From Ifrita kowaldi (taxonomy: Eukaryota; Chordata; Aves; Passeriformes; Cinclosomatidae): a stretch of 64,000 nucleotides of DNA. Of this stretch, positions 33,729 to 46,669 are shown in pieces; the stretch's first letter is position 1, and every line of letters starts with the position of its first letter. Made by a program: the position numbers and the translations under genes. The notes beneath the pieces are model-generated. The model ran no database searches, was not told where the DNA came from, and worked only from the letters and a program-made list of their open reading frames with translations. The DNA lies in NCBI GenBank assembly GCA_013398055.1, contig VZRS01005628.1, positions 124,001 to 188,000 on the forward strand, given 5' to 3'.

Positions 33729-35423
33729 TGCACTAGTCCTTTTTGTGCAATCACGGAATCAATCTTTTAGGCTTTGTCCACAAACAGGAAGCCAAATATG
33801 GGTGTGAGGTGAGCTATTTGGGAAGGTCAGGGTGTGGATTTTTATTTTCACGCAGTCCTACCCTCCTTTTCTTTACAAGTTCTGCACAGTACAGTTCCTA
33901 CAGAAACTTTGTAGCCTCAGCAGCAAATCCTGGAAGACAACTTGTAGCGGGGTGAAGGCAAAATCAGTGACTCTGTGAGCTGCTTGTAGCATTTTTTCCA
34001 GTGGCTTGCCGAGTATGTTTTCTCTTGGGGCATAATCTGTGAGATAATCCCAGCTCCACTGGGAAAGCACTTGCTGCTGAGGAGGAGTTTGAAGTTTATC
34101 CTCACCCTTCGCTTTGCACCCATGGACATCTATTCCAGGGACAGACTGAGGAAGAGTTTAGGCTTTGGCCTGCTGCCTGTGCATAGATCCAGCCTTTTTC
34201 TGCCCTTGATACGGAATGCTGTTTAAAGATCCGTGACCTTGCAGCCTCACTCCGCTCTTCCCTTGCCCCGTCCGAAGCGTTTTCTGCACCAGAGCACTGC
34301 AGCAAACAGGGAGGAACAGCATGTTCTCCACATCCACGATGGCCAGGACAAGAATAGGGCTAAAATTAAACCACACACAGATGGCATGAGATGAAGAAAT
34401 ACGTGAAGTGAGGCTTACTGAAGTGTCAGAATCTGTTATTTGGATGGGGCTGTGGAGTGCAGATGTTCCTGCCTGGGGTGGAGGGATGCTGCAGCTCAGG
34501 CCCTGCATGTCCAGTGCCTGGTTCATGTCTCAGCCAGGACCTCAGGATTTGGGTTCAGCCCCTGTGGGATGCTGGGCAAGCTGTCAAGGGTTACGTGCAG
34601 TTAAGGGTTGGAGTGCCCAAAGTAGGAGAGATGGAGCTGAGCTAAAATCGAAAAATCCCCATCCAAACCTTCCACTTGGCTGCTGCCAAGCCCTAATGTT
34701 TAAGTGGCTTTTATTTTATTTTTGCTTTCAAGCTCCCCACCTGGGAATCTGCCAAAAGTTAGACCTCTCTTATTAACCCAAACTGCTCCACTTTTAACTG
34801 GCCTGAGCTGTGAAGTCACTAAGCCCAGAGCAACCCTTGGAGCTGATATTCCTCTGCATCTTAGGAGCATCTTTAGTGCCTTGTGGTACCAGCAGTTCAG
34901 GACAAAGCTTTACCTGGGGGAAATCAGGAGTTCTAGTTCCCATTTCCAGTTGTGTCAACATATCACCTCCAATCACCATTTTTTAAGTAAACCTAGGTAT
35001 TATATTATTTTTATTTAGCCCTCAATCTGTCTATGTTTCAGTTCCCCATCCTCGTAACTCATTCCTTCTCCCCGCCTGTGTCTGAGAGGGCATTTTAGGC
35101 TGGAAACTCTCAGGCCTGCTCTGAAAAATGTCTGTATTTATGGCAGGGCATTACACTCGGTGGCAGGCTGTGAGTATGATGGGTTGGCTGTACCTTTGAC
35201 GGATTTGTCCCCGCTGTTGTCCCTGGGCCGGGCTGCAGCACATAGTCCTGTTTGTGTGGGTGTGTTTTTAATAACCATGCTGTTTTAACTGGAATGCCTC
35301 TCTCTCCCTGGCCCTGGCACTCTCAGAGAATCGCTCTCGCCCTCTCTCATCACAGGGCAAACTCAGAAAGGTTTCCTTTAGTCAGCTGGGGGAGAGGAGG
35401 AGGATTTATGAATCGGAGAAACA

Positions 35424-35451
35424 CATTCCTGATGCGGAATAGGCGCATTCC
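35424..35451. promoter_or_regulatory. Cluster of three TEAD (MCAT-like) motifs
   Basis: CATTCC at 35424, GGAAT at 35436 (the reverse complement core) and CATTCC at 35446 are spaced about one helical turn apart, next to a C-rich stretch. This arrangement suggests a TEAD-bound element. Function is inferred from motif shape only. Confidence 0.2.
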
Positions 35452-37650
35452 CCCTTCCCCCCGCACTGCCCCCCGCTCAATAAAAGCACCATTTGTGTGG
35501 CAAATAGCCAAGGGTTTTATGAATACAGCACTTACTTTCTCCAGCTGCTAGAAACCTTTCTCAAATATGAATTAAAATTAAAAGCCTTGCTAGACACTTT
35601 TAGCGCTCATAATTCTGCTATTTTTGGTCTGCGGTGGGGAGTTCTTGCATCAGAAATCTTGGTTGGAGAGGCTTGAGTGGCTTCTTTCAAATATTATTAA
35701 ATTGAAAAAAAAATCTGGAAGATGTATGACTTTAAATAATCTCCCACATTATAAGGCTCATCAGGAACTCGATGTGATTATGTCCCTAGATTTGATGCTT
35801 CCCTCGCTGTTATGGCTGTGAAATTCTGTCTCTGATATTTTATGGAGGCTTCCCCTTCCTTCAGAAGCCATTGGGGTGAGTTCTTGAGGAACTAGTCCAG
35901 CTGAGATTAAGTATTTTTAATAAATCAGCTACTGGGGAAAAAAGATTGAGACGATTCCATGCATAGGAATATCTTACAGGTTTTGAGAAAAGCATTTTAG
36001 GTTTCATCATGGGAATGAGTTCTGGTAGGAGATGTGGGAAACCACAGCAGCATCAGCAAGATGGTTGATTAAAAATCAAATTAAAAATCCATTTCTGACA
36101 GCAGAAATTTTTCCCCCTCCCCCTCAGCCCCTGAATATACTTTTGAGAGAGCAGCCTGAATAACTTTGGATATCCACAGTCAGTGACAGAGGGATCACTT
36201 TCCAGGAGGGGAGGGGCTCACACTGTGGCCATGGGCTCATCAGGGCCTTCCCAAACATTTTGTCTATCTGTATTCCAGCCGTGTGACAGCCAGCAAGGCA
36301 AGGAAAAATGTCTGGACAAATGTAAAATCTCACTCACTCAGATTTTGAACATGAATCAAGAAAATGTGTCCGGGGAGTGGAATCTAGCTGTGTGTAGGTT
36401 GCAGTGGCATGAAGATGGAGTGGGTGTAAGTTGCAGACATTCATTGAATGGTCTCTCATATATTTCTAGACCTGTGCACAGCATGGAGAGGTGGAACTGC
36501 GAGCAAATCTTGCCTTATGAATTAGGATGGCATGGCAACAGGATGGCTCGATTTATTTGCAAGTTTTTTTGCAAGAGAAGTAGAGATTTTCCACTTCTGT
36601 CGCATCAGCCTGAATCCCAACCAGATCAGAGATAAATGGCAGAGCCTCCTAGAGATGGAAAATTAGCCAGAAGGGCCATCAATGCCTTTGCATCGGGACG
36701 TCCACTCAGAAACTCCGATTTTTGTTGACCACTAGGAAAAGTGCATGTTCCCCTCATCACACAGCAATCCTGGTAGGATCATCTTTGAGGATGAGAAGCT
36801 CCATGTCTGTAATGGCCGTGCAAAGGCTGCCACAAACCAGATTTTGATTCCATGGTGGCATTTCAGCGTGGCTGTGAGGCTCATCCAGGGCTGCAGCAGC
36901 GTTGTCTATGTGGGTCACCGAGCTCGGCACGGCCGCAGTGGGGAACGTGTGGGAGCTGCCGCACTCATTTGGAGAGGAGCCTTAATTATCCAGAAGCACT
37001 GATGAGAAATAATTGCTAAAGGCTTCAGCACAAGTTGCCATTGTCCAAGAAGTTGTTGTCCCTCGGCTGCTCCACAGGAATTTTGTGCAACCAGGCTTTC
37101 CCTGGCGCCGATGGAGCCTGGAATTCCTGTGCTTCCAGAGGGAGGTGAGACCTCTTCCATGGGCAGTGATGGTCCATCAGCTGAACTGGGGGAACACGTC
37201 ACAGCACAGCAACCTGACATGTACAAAACCCTCTAAAATGTGTGTGCAAACACCAGCTTGCAGCATTCCCAAGGGAAATTCCCCTCCAACCCGTGTGTCC
37301 CACTGCCATGGAAAAATCATAAAGAGTTAGGGCCAAAGAGCCAAAGTCTCATCACCAAAAGGATGTTACTCTTATTTATTTACCAGTCAGAAGATAAAGC
37401 ACAAACCACACAAATTAAAGGGTCTTTTCCCTGTTTCCCAGGCTTCTGAGTTAACCTCTATCCGATGCTTTCTTTACTAACTGAGCAGAGTATTGGGAAA
37501 ATAAACCTAAATTTAACCATCCACGTTAGAAACAAACAACCCAAAACCTCTTCCATGAGAAATAACAATCTTTTGTCTCTATTTTGTGTTCCTAAGCAGC
37601 AGCCTCATGACACCCTGACTAGATGTGTGCAACAGTAGTGCTGGATAGTC

Positions 37651-37791
37651 AGGGATATCATATTTTGCTTATGCTGTATTGTGTGTTTGTGCATCAACTT
37701 AATTTTACAGTCTCATTATGGCTGCTTTTATAAGCAGGGATATCATTTTACTTGTGTCCTGTTACAAGTTTGTGCATTAGGATAATTTTCC
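37651..37791. repeat. Diverged local direct repeat, offset ~85 bp
   Basis: 'agggatatcat' recurs at 37651 and 37736, each followed by a related T-rich stretch and then 'tttgtgcat' (37686 and 37769) and '..aatttt'. An old local duplication explains it. Confidence 0.65.
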
Positions 37792-39274
37792 ACTTTTTTT
37801 TCCAATGCCTGCTGAATGCAGTTGGCTTTTCCCATGGACTTCAGCATATGTTGTGTCAGGAAATTACTGATTGATTTGAGAAATGCTGTATTGGAATAAT
37901 CCTGCAAATATTTTCTAACCAGCTCATGTGATACCAGACATTATCCTACAGTAGCATTTTTGGCCCATTCTCGTGCCTGGTGTAAATGAAAGCGATTTTC
38001 ACAGCTGGCCTTCCCATCAGTTGCTCCTGCTGCCTCGAGATTAGATCTCCTAATCTGGTTTTATCATTTCTGTCAGTCAGCCATCCTGGTTTAATCCCTC
38101 CTGCTCTGCTAAGGCCATGGAATGCTTCCAGCCTGAGGATGCACTCTGGGATGGGAGCCTTGGGGCTGGCGTGGCCGTGGGAGCCGTGCCTGCATCCTCT
38201 GCAGAACTCTTTGGAGACCTGCTCTCAGATGAGAATCTTCATTTTTCGCAGCCCACTTGAGTAGAAATCAAAATGTTTTCGCCAAGTTTGCTGGGCTGGG
38301 AGGGAAAATCTGGAAGGCGCAGATGTAGGTGGAATCTCGTGGGCTTCCCCTGAGAGCCCTACACCAGCACGTATCACCGTGCAGGAATTACAGTGACAAA
38401 GCTTAATTAGTACAAAATGAGGTCTTGCTGGGTCCCTCAGTGACATATCTGGACCAGGCTGGGGTGTGCAACGAGTAGGAAACAACAGATGACTTTGGGC
38501 CTTGTAAGCCTGCACATGGAAACGGAGCCCTGCTGTGTTCCCCGACCATCTGAGCCACACATGTTCGGCGAAGGTGCTTGGGATTTGGCTCTTATCTCTG
38601 CATGGGAGGAGTGGGAGATAAATCTGAAGGGCTTTCCAGACAAAAGGAACTTATCGAGTTGTACTGAAAGCAGACGGCGCAGAGCCAAGCTCGGATTTGG
38701 CCCTTGTTTGAGCGGAGTGGAAAGAAACCGTGGCCAAGGATCAGCTGGAAAACCATTTAACCCTCCCTGAGACTGAACAGCAGCTTTGCTGAGAAAGTCT
38801 GATTTGGAATGCAAGCATGAGAAAAATAAAAAGAGCAATGAATGATATAGTGATTGACAGCATGTCTTGTAGGACAACCTGCAAATTTGGCTGCTGAAGG
38901 TTATCCCACGTGTGATCGTGGGCTCTGATGAGGTAGAGCTGTAAAATATGAGAGGTTATAGTGGAAAAAATGCGGCTTCTGATCCTTTTCACCTCTTCTG
39001 ATGTGCCTTTTCCTTGCCCTGCCTGCATCTCAAATTCTGGTTTAGGGATTAAATTTGTTAGGGCTAGTAGAATCAGAGGGATTAGCTGAACAAATTACTG
39101 CATCCTAACATTGAGGGTTTTTTTATTTGTAGAACTCCTCATTGTTGGTTACATCTCAGTCATCTGGCCTCCAGCTCATGCTCTACATTCACTTGACCAT
39201 ATTTGCTGTGTGTCTTTATTCTCAGTTTATAAACTGTCCAGTCTGACTCTTTTCTTTCATTAATATTTTTTTTT

Positions 39275-39487
39275 CAGCTGTCCTGCTCCTCCTGAAGGTC
39301 CTTGAATGCATCCAGAGGAGGGTAACAAAGCTGGAAGGAACAGCTAAGGATGCTGGGCTTGTCTCAGATTCCTAGGGCATGGAGAGGGAGGTGCTGAGCT
39401 CTTCTCCCTGGTATCCAGTGATAGGACATGTGGGAATGGTTCAACCAGGGGAAGTTTAGACTGGACATTGAGAAGCATTTCTTTACC
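39275..39487 (+). mobile_element. CR1 LINE fragment, + orientation
   Basis: Contains ggtccttgaatgcatccaga, ggagggtaacaaagctggaa and the 'ggggaagtttagactggaca' part typical of the CR1 3' third, without the terminal tail. Duplicated at 39871-40083 by the suspected assembly artefact. Confidence 0.75.
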
Positions 39488-39869
39488 AGGACTGTAATTG
39501 TGTTGAGGAATTGCGTTCATAACAGGAAATGATACACAAAAGGTGTCTGCTACTTTTCCTCCTTTCTAAAGTGATTGCAGCTATACTGGTGAGGAGTGGT
39601 AGATGGGATTTTTGGCTGCTTATGCAGTTTAAGACAGGTTTGGGCTCTTCTACAGGGATTCCCCACCAATGCTTTAAGTGAACCGCTTTTGCTGCATCAT
39701 GGCTAAAAGGAAGAAATGGAAACCAGACCCCTCTCATGCTTAGCTGTGCAGTGAAATGACTCTGGATGGCCAGACCTTCACACTGAACTGCACATGGAAC
39801 CACTCACTTCCTCTGTCTTGCAGAAGAGCTGTGATATCCACACAGGCTTTGAATTCCACCTCTCTTTTC
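39275..39869. repeat. 595-bp direct duplication, copy 1
   Basis: The segment from cagctgtcctgctcctcctg to tccacctctcttttc is repeated without visible change at 39871-40465, just past a single N at 39870. The exact match and the N at the junction point to two overlapping contig ends joined without merging. Confidence 0.95.
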
Positions 39870-39870
39870 N

Positions 39871-40083
39871 CAGCTGTCCTGCTCCTCCTGAAGGTCCTTG
39901 AATGCATCCAGAGGAGGGTAACAAAGCTGGAAGGAACAGCTAAGGATGCTGGGCTTGTCTCAGATTCCTAGGGCATGGAGAGGGAGGTGCTGAGCTCTTC
40001 TCCCTGGTATCCAGTGATAGGACATGTGGGAATGGTTCAACCAGGGGAAGTTTAGACTGGACATTGAGAAGCATTTCTTTACC
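39871..40083 (+). mobile_element. CR1 LINE fragment, second copy of the same insertion
   Basis: Identical to the fragment at 39275-39487, including its flanks, so it should be counted as one insertion if the duplication is an artefact. Confidence 0.7.
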
Positions 40084-40465
40084 AGGACTGTAATTGTGTT
40101 GAGGAATTGCGTTCATAACAGGAAATGATACACAAAAGGTGTCTGCTACTTTTCCTCCTTTCTAAAGTGATTGCAGCTATACTGGTGAGGAGTGGTAGAT
40201 GGGATTTTTGGCTGCTTATGCAGTTTAAGACAGGTTTGGGCTCTTCTACAGGGATTCCCCACCAATGCTTTAAGTGAACCGCTTTTGCTGCATCATGGCT
40301 AAAAGGAAGAAATGGAAACCAGACCCCTCTCATGCTTAGCTGTGCAGTGAAATGACTCTGGATGGCCAGACCTTCACACTGAACTGCACATGGAACCACT
40401 CACTTCCTCTGTCTTGCAGAAGAGCTGTGATATCCACACAGGCTTTGAATTCCACCTCTCTTTTC
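39871..40465. repeat. 595-bp direct duplication, copy 2
   Basis: The same sequence as 39275-39869, offset by exactly 596 bp. It continues into unique sequence at 40466. Confidence 0.95.
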
Positions 40466-42379
40466 AGTCCACCTTTTGGTTCAGTAACCAACCTTTTATG
40501 CAGGGCCACCATGCAGGATGCTCTTGGGTCTCCATGTGCAGTAGGAGCAGTTTTTACTCTTAAGGCAGCCCTGGTGCTTCTTGAGCCCTAATGAAGAAAG
40601 CCTGTGGGGATTTTTTTGTGGAACTCATCACTGGAAGTCTGGATCCCGTGCTGCTTCTCTTTCACTTGCAGTCCAAGGCTTTCCTGATTTTATGAAGGAT
40701 GAGGTTCTGTGTTATCAACACAGTTTTCAGCACAATACAAAACACAGTTCCATACTAGCTCCTATGAAGAAAATTAACTCTACCTCACAGAATCCTAAGA
40801 AAAATTCCCATAAGAACTAACCTCACATCCCATCCTACTCCAGCTGCAAAGCAGAGGTTTTAGGTCTGCCTTCTTTGACATAAACACTGAGCAGTGTCTA
40901 TTAAGACAAATTTCCAAACCCCTATGAAAACAGAAGAAACTGTGTATGATATTTCCAAGGGCAAAAATAAGACTCATTGCTTAGTGAGAGTCATTTCAGT
41001 ATTCAAGATATGCAAACCTGTGGGACATGTACTGATGATTACTCGATATTTCCCAGTTATTTTTAACTGATGTATCATCTGATGTAAATCTCTTTTTTAA
41101 GATTCACATTCATTTTATAAAATGCAGAGTAGCTCGAAGAACAGAGCGCCTCGAATCTTGATTCAGGCAGCTTTTTATCAACCTTTGGAATTCAGTAAAA
41201 AACTAAGGAGAAATTAAGGATGTGTGTCAGAGAAATTGGAGATGTAAACAGCTGCTGGGCTGCCTTTTGCATCCTGTAGGGAGTTTGTCTGCTTTTTATA
41301 GCAGCTCTTGTCACCTAACACAGAGGGATTTTGAGCCACAGCTTGGGATCCCTCAGCACTGTTGCACAGCAGTCAGTTAATAGAAGACATTGTTCCCTGT
41401 AATGTAATGCTATTATTGTTTCAGCTATTTTGTTCAAGGCCTTTAATCTCTCCTCATGATCATCCCCTTCTGCATTTTTAATTATCGATGCTTTACATGA
41501 AGAAATGCAGAAGTGTGAAAGATTAGATAAGGAAACATCCAGCACCCAGCAGCCCTTTGCTCAGAGGGGCTGTGAACAGGGCTGTTGCACTGATTTGTTA
41601 AACCACAGCCTGTGTTTTATCAGCAACACACACACCAAATGCACCGAGCACAACAAATAAATGCAGCTCCTAACAGGAGAGAGACCTCTTTCAGCATGGT
41701 GCTTGTGCTTGCTGGCTCGTGTGAGAGAACAAAAGGAGTGAGACTTTTCTTGTAAATGAGGAATGGTGGAATGGGTCTGTGAGAACAAGATTAGGCTCTT
41801 TTTGGCCTGGGGGTGGCTGGTTTGCTCCTGATTCAGGGTGGTTCCTGAGCTGTCACACAGATTGCCTCAGCCGGCACCCAAGGGAGAGGGCAGTGCTCAG
41901 AGGGCTGCCTTGGGACCCTGTTCTGAGGGGGAGCTGACTCTGGAGAGGAGATCCAGCTAGAACACCCTTAGGATCTTCTCCTGTGCCCTCAGGCTGGGGA
42001 TTTCAACCATGCCCTGTGGAGACCACGTTGACATTCCAATATAACTGGTGAGACTGGCTCTGCCCATGCCCTGTTGTTTTCCTGCCCAGAGTTGCTGGGC
42101 ATAAATGCACCTGTTTCTGACAGATTTTGCTTCATTTTATCATAGAACAATTCCTAAACAATTTAAGCCAAGCTTTACTACGGCAGGTCTAAGCCAAAAT
42201 GAAGTCTCACTACCCTTCTCTGCAGGTTCACCTGAGGTTAATCTTCAGAGTTTGCCCAGGTGCAGGTTCTGCTGCTCCTGATGTGTTGAATGATGTTGGA
42301 CAACATCTACCAGCATCTCCAGCTGCCTGGGAGGTCTGTTCTCCCTTAGATGGGGACTTAAAAAATTAAAGAGAGAAGA
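40466..42379 (-). other. Putative PRKAA2 intron 1, part 3
   Basis: Non-coding, AT-rich sequence with no recognised gene or repeat. Confidence 0.5.
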
Positions 42380-42668
42380 CATCTTATCAGGGCCTGTTGT
42401 GACAGGACAAGGGGTAGTGGTTTAAATGAAAAGAGGAATGATTCAGACTTGATATAAGGAAGAAATCTTTTTATGATGTGGGTGGTAAAACACTGGCAAC
42501 AGGTTGCCCAGAGAAGCTGTGGCTGCCCCTGGATCCCTGGAAGTGTTCAAAGTCAGGTTGGACAGGGCTCTGAGCAACCTGGGATAGTGGAAGGTGTCCC
42601 TGTTCATTGCAGGGGGGTTGGAAGTAGGTGGTCTTTAGGTTCAACCTGAACTATTTTATGGTTCCATG
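42380..42668 (+). mobile_element. CR1 LINE fragment, 3' end, + orientation
   Basis: Reads 'tgacaggacaaggggtagtg', 'cagagaagctgtggctgccc', 'ggacagggctctgagcaacc', 'ctgttcattgcagggggg' and ends 'atggttccatgat'. The order is that of the CR1 3' end. Confidence 0.9.
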
Positions 42669-43946
42669 ATAGCCATGGCCTCATCTAAAATCTTCCTGTC
42701 CTGCAGAAGCAGGGGAGGTAAGGGCACACAAGGGAATGCTGGTAATATGTTGAAGACACAAGAAACAGTGTGCACAGCATCTTTAAACAAATCAGAGCTG
42801 AGTGTTGCTCCAGAAGCCCAGCACAAACTTTCCTCTTGCTGCTGGGCGATGGAGCAGCCCCCTTGCCTTGTGTCCTGCACTCTGTTTGTCCATTCAGGAC
42901 ACTCTCCAGCTACTCCTCCTCTCCTCGGGCCAGGGGTAATTGCAGCTATTTCACAGGCAGAGCTATCCAGTGGGTTTTCTAAAATACACTGCAGGGCCTG
43001 GTCTGACCAAGATCGGTCGAGCAGGTATGTTCTTCCCACATTAAAGCCAATTACCTTTGGATGGGGATGAGTGAGAGCAACATTTAGTCCAGTTTTGCCT
43101 TGGATTGGTTCACGTTGGCTGAGGCTGAGTCTCACATCTTTCCTGGAGGCAGAACCTCCTGTACGTGTGAAGGCCGGGCTTACACGGAGCCATTAGAGCA
43201 GGGCAGGGCTTTGATCTCAAAATTGCACCACTTGAAACTGCAGATGAAAAAACTGAGTTAATGGAACAGCAGGCAAGCCTGCAAGTGAATCATTTCAGCT
43301 TCTCCCAGAGCAGCCCCAGTCCCTGTGCCTCTGAAACAGGGGGCAGGAGCCACGCACGACCCCGGAGGTTCTGGAATGCTCCTGATGGCCTCGCTGCAGC
43401 AAGAGCAGGGACAGGCCAGCTTTGGGAGGGCAAGATGCCAGCAGAAGCAGAGGAAAGCAGGATGAGGGGTGGGTGGGAGTGTGCCACAGCTCTTGGGGAG
43501 CCGTGGGGAGCCGTGGAGGAGCAGCTCTGTGCAGCCTCCTGCCCTGGCCCCGAGCTGCGGAGCCGCTGCAGCCGGCACAGTGCCCAGGCAAATTCGGCTG
43601 GCTCTGCACCCCAGCGCCATCCAGCAGCTCCCAAACCAGACCTGACTTGCTCCCTGCCAGCTCCTGAGCAGCCTGAGCGGGGTGGATAGACATGCCCTGA
43701 GGATGTGTCTGCACTGCAGTGCAGAGGTGAGACCTGGGCTGGGTGAGACAGACCTGGGCTCGTCCTTGGGAGCCGTGGAGCACCCAGAACATGTGAGGGT
43801 GTGGAGGAGGAGGGAGGTATTTCACCTCAGAGAGCCTCATGATGCTTTTGGGGACTGAGTGTGGGTGGTGGAAGGACTTTATGCGCTGGCATGTGCTGTG
43901 CTCACCAGTGGGTGGCCATTCTGTAGAGATAACACAGAAAAATCAT
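42669..43946 (-). other. Putative intron 1 with a G+C-richer block
   Basis: The 43.3-43.75 kb part is GC-rich and gives overlapping open frames on both strands, but none shows a domain or splice context. No gene is called. Confidence 0.45.
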
Positions 43947-44175
43947 TAAATTATGGGATCATTTAGGTTGGAAATGCCCTTTGAAGTCATTGAGTCCAGC
44001 CACTGGCCCAGGACCACCAAGGTTACCACAAAAACATGTCCTCATGCCACATCTACAAGTCTTTTAAATCCCTCCAGGGAGGGTGACTCCATCACTGCCC
44101 TGAACAGCCTATTCCAACACCTGATCAACATTTTGGTGAAGAAATTTTTCCTAATATCCAATGTAAACCTCCAGA
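43947..44175 (-). mobile_element. CR1 LINE fragment, - orientation
   Basis: The + strand shows 'atgggatcatttaggttgga', 'gtccagccactggcccagga', 'ccctccagggagggtgactc' and 'aacagcctattccaacacct'. This is the reverse complement of a CR1 3' region of a different subfamily from the 'gggatagtggaaggtgtcc' copies. Confidence 0.8.
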
Positions 44176-46669
44176 CTAGCAGAAGTGGACAAAATGGTAG
44201 TGCTGGAGTTGGGAAAAATACACTGCCCTCTTCCTTAGGGTGCCTGGATATTGGGGTTTGACTGAGGATCCTCAGCCCCTGCAACCTGGCAATGGGACAA
44301 ACCCCAACCCTTCAGCTGGGTGGTTCATCTCCAGAAAACCAAAATCCTCCAAACAGATTTTAGATGACTCCAGAAAATACTGCCTTCTGAAGGCATCTCC
44401 TTCAGGTGCTCCTCAGGCATCCCATCCCCTGAGCCTGTGCTGCCAATGTGGTTGCTTATTCCTGAAATTCTTCCACATTAGAGACAAAAAAAAAAAAAAA
44501 AAGGGTAGATAAAGAAGTGGTCAGAAGAAATTTTATCAACCCAAACCACAAGTGATTTTCAGTGGAATCTTGGGAAATAAAGTCTTGCACGAGCCAGCAC
44601 AGAAGCCCCTGGAAGAGGAGTGGAGATGATTTTCCTCCCGGCAGCTCCAGGCACCTGGGAAGCTCCTCTGCTCTCAGCACTCAGCACTAGATGGCATCCA
44701 AGGTGGGAATTTGGGCTCCCAGATGCAGTCCTGGGCTCTGAAATGATAATTGTAGCTGGATTAAAAAGTGAGAATCCCATTTGGATGAGGGGGAAAAAAA
44801 ATCAAAGGGCCGAGGAGGTGGAGTTTTCCCATCTCCTGCTGCCACCTCACTGTGGTGCAGCTCTCTCCGGGCTCTGTTCCACCACCTCAGCTGAGTGCTG
44901 GGCCACCAGGACAGGAAAACAGTGTGATAGAGGGAAGAGCAAAGGCATCATCCACAAGTCAAGGTGCATTCAAGCCTGCAGGGATGCATTCACCCACCCT
45001 CCTTTTCCTCTGAATGCTGCCAGCCCCGTGGGTGCTTGGGCACAGGGCACGCTGCTGTGTGTCCATGGGGTGTCCCCTGGTGTCACCCAAGGTGTGCAGC
45101 CTGGGGTGACTGCAAATGCAGCTGCTCTGAGCTGGAAAACATTTCCCAATGAGGGAATCACCTTTGCATCACCCTCCTTGTTCACTAAATAAGCCAAATT
45201 GTCCCTAGGCCATTGGTGGGATTTGGGAGAAAGCAGAAGCACCACGAGAGACGACTCTTGTCTGGGTGATTTTTCCTCCTCTTTACCTTGTAGGTGTCTT
45301 CCTGCTGTTGTGGGATGAGGAGGGGGAGTGCCCAGCATCTCTCCCTGCCCCACATCTGAGTTCTGCTGGGAGGAAGGTGGGATTAGCCCCTCCAGCCCTC
45401 CAGCTTGGGTAGCAAATTATTTGCTTTTATCACCTCTCAACTAAGCCGTGGCCATGAGCAGGTTCCTCAGGAGAGGCTCAGGGCTGTGGCACTGCAGGCC
45501 AGCACCCAGGAAGGGGCTCCAATGCCCACAGAGGCGTGAGGAGCAGACAGGTAATGGTTCCACGGCCGTGGGTGGCTGCCTGGAGGTGCAGGAGCCACGG
45601 GAGCGACACGAGGCTCCCTCCCTGCCCTGTTTGCAGGCTGCAGGTGACCTTGAGTGTAACACCTTAATAAGCACTGTGTGATTGCCAGCACCATTTCCTG
45701 TGCCCTGGCCCTGCCCAGGAGGGTGCCCAAGTCCAGGTCCTGGGGGTGACTTTACAGCCACCTCTCCTGAGCCTTTTCACTCTGTCTCCAGCTGAGCAAA
45801 GGGTTCTCAGGCCTGAATATCTCACCACTGCCCAGAAACCATTCTCCCTCTGAAAACACCTTTGTGCTCATGCCTTTTGTTTTTCTTTTCCTTATGTTTT
45901 CCTGGTGTGAACACAGCGCCAGGCAGGGGTGCAGGAGAGCTTTATCGAGGTTCTGTTGGAGTTCGAAATACTTTTCTTCCCAAAAGTATATGTACCTACA
46001 AGAAACAGCTTCAGCCCAAGCCCTGAGTAGGCAGAGGCACTACAGAGTGCTGTTTGTGTGCCCATTCCCTTTGCCTGCAATTATGGGGAAATTGCCATCG
46101 TGTAAGCAGCAGCTGTATGAATAACTCCATTATTTGTTATTATTAGTCCTAGATGTGTGTTTTTCTTGAGATCATATCTGCACAAGAAGGCACATTAATA
46201 ATAGCCTTTTGAACTGGCCAAGTTTAATTTCTATGGATCGTGAAACTTTTGAAGCAAGGTGCTGTTTATTGCTTTCTTTTGAAATCAAAGGTCTTAAGCC
46301 GCAGCAGAGAGAGCTCTGTGTTGTCCAGGCTGAGTTCTTGTAAGGGCAGGCGGTCATGTTGAGCTCACTCTCCTCATCTGGCACCAGCAGAAGGGTCTCG
46401 TGTTACAGCCTGGTGCCAGCCTATTTTAGGAGGCAAGATTCCCCTTTTATGCAATTATTTCTCGTGTGAGTTTAAGTTCTGTGCTCCTTTGCTCTTTTTC
46501 TGTTTCGGTCTGTTCTCTCTCTTGCCTTCAGGTGGGGTGTGTGATACAGAGAACAACAGCTTCTCAGCCACCAAGGTGCTGTCTGAGCAAGGAAAACATG
46601 AGCAAGAACGGGTCAAGAAATAGGAAAAACCACGTGGAGTGTCCATAAAAGGACATGGAGCTGCTGGAG
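44176..46669 (-). other. Putative PRKAA2 intron 1, part 4
   Basis: Non-coding, with a poly-A17 tract near 44486-44502. No gene was recognised. Confidence 0.5.

Larger units (their letters stand above)
30574..39274 (-). other. Putative PRKAA2 intron 1, part 2
   Basis: About 8.7 kb of non-coding, mostly AT-rich sequence. I recognise only a short CR1 tail (33672-33728), a direct repeat near 37.65-37.79 kb and a cluster of TEAD-like sites at 35.42-35.45 kb. The open frames have no recognisable domains. Confidence 0.55.

Noticed and set aside
43258..43840. Overlapping 80-180 codon open frames on both strands
   Set aside because: GC-rich DNA produces stop-poor frames. Overlap on both strands and the lack of domains argue against a gene.
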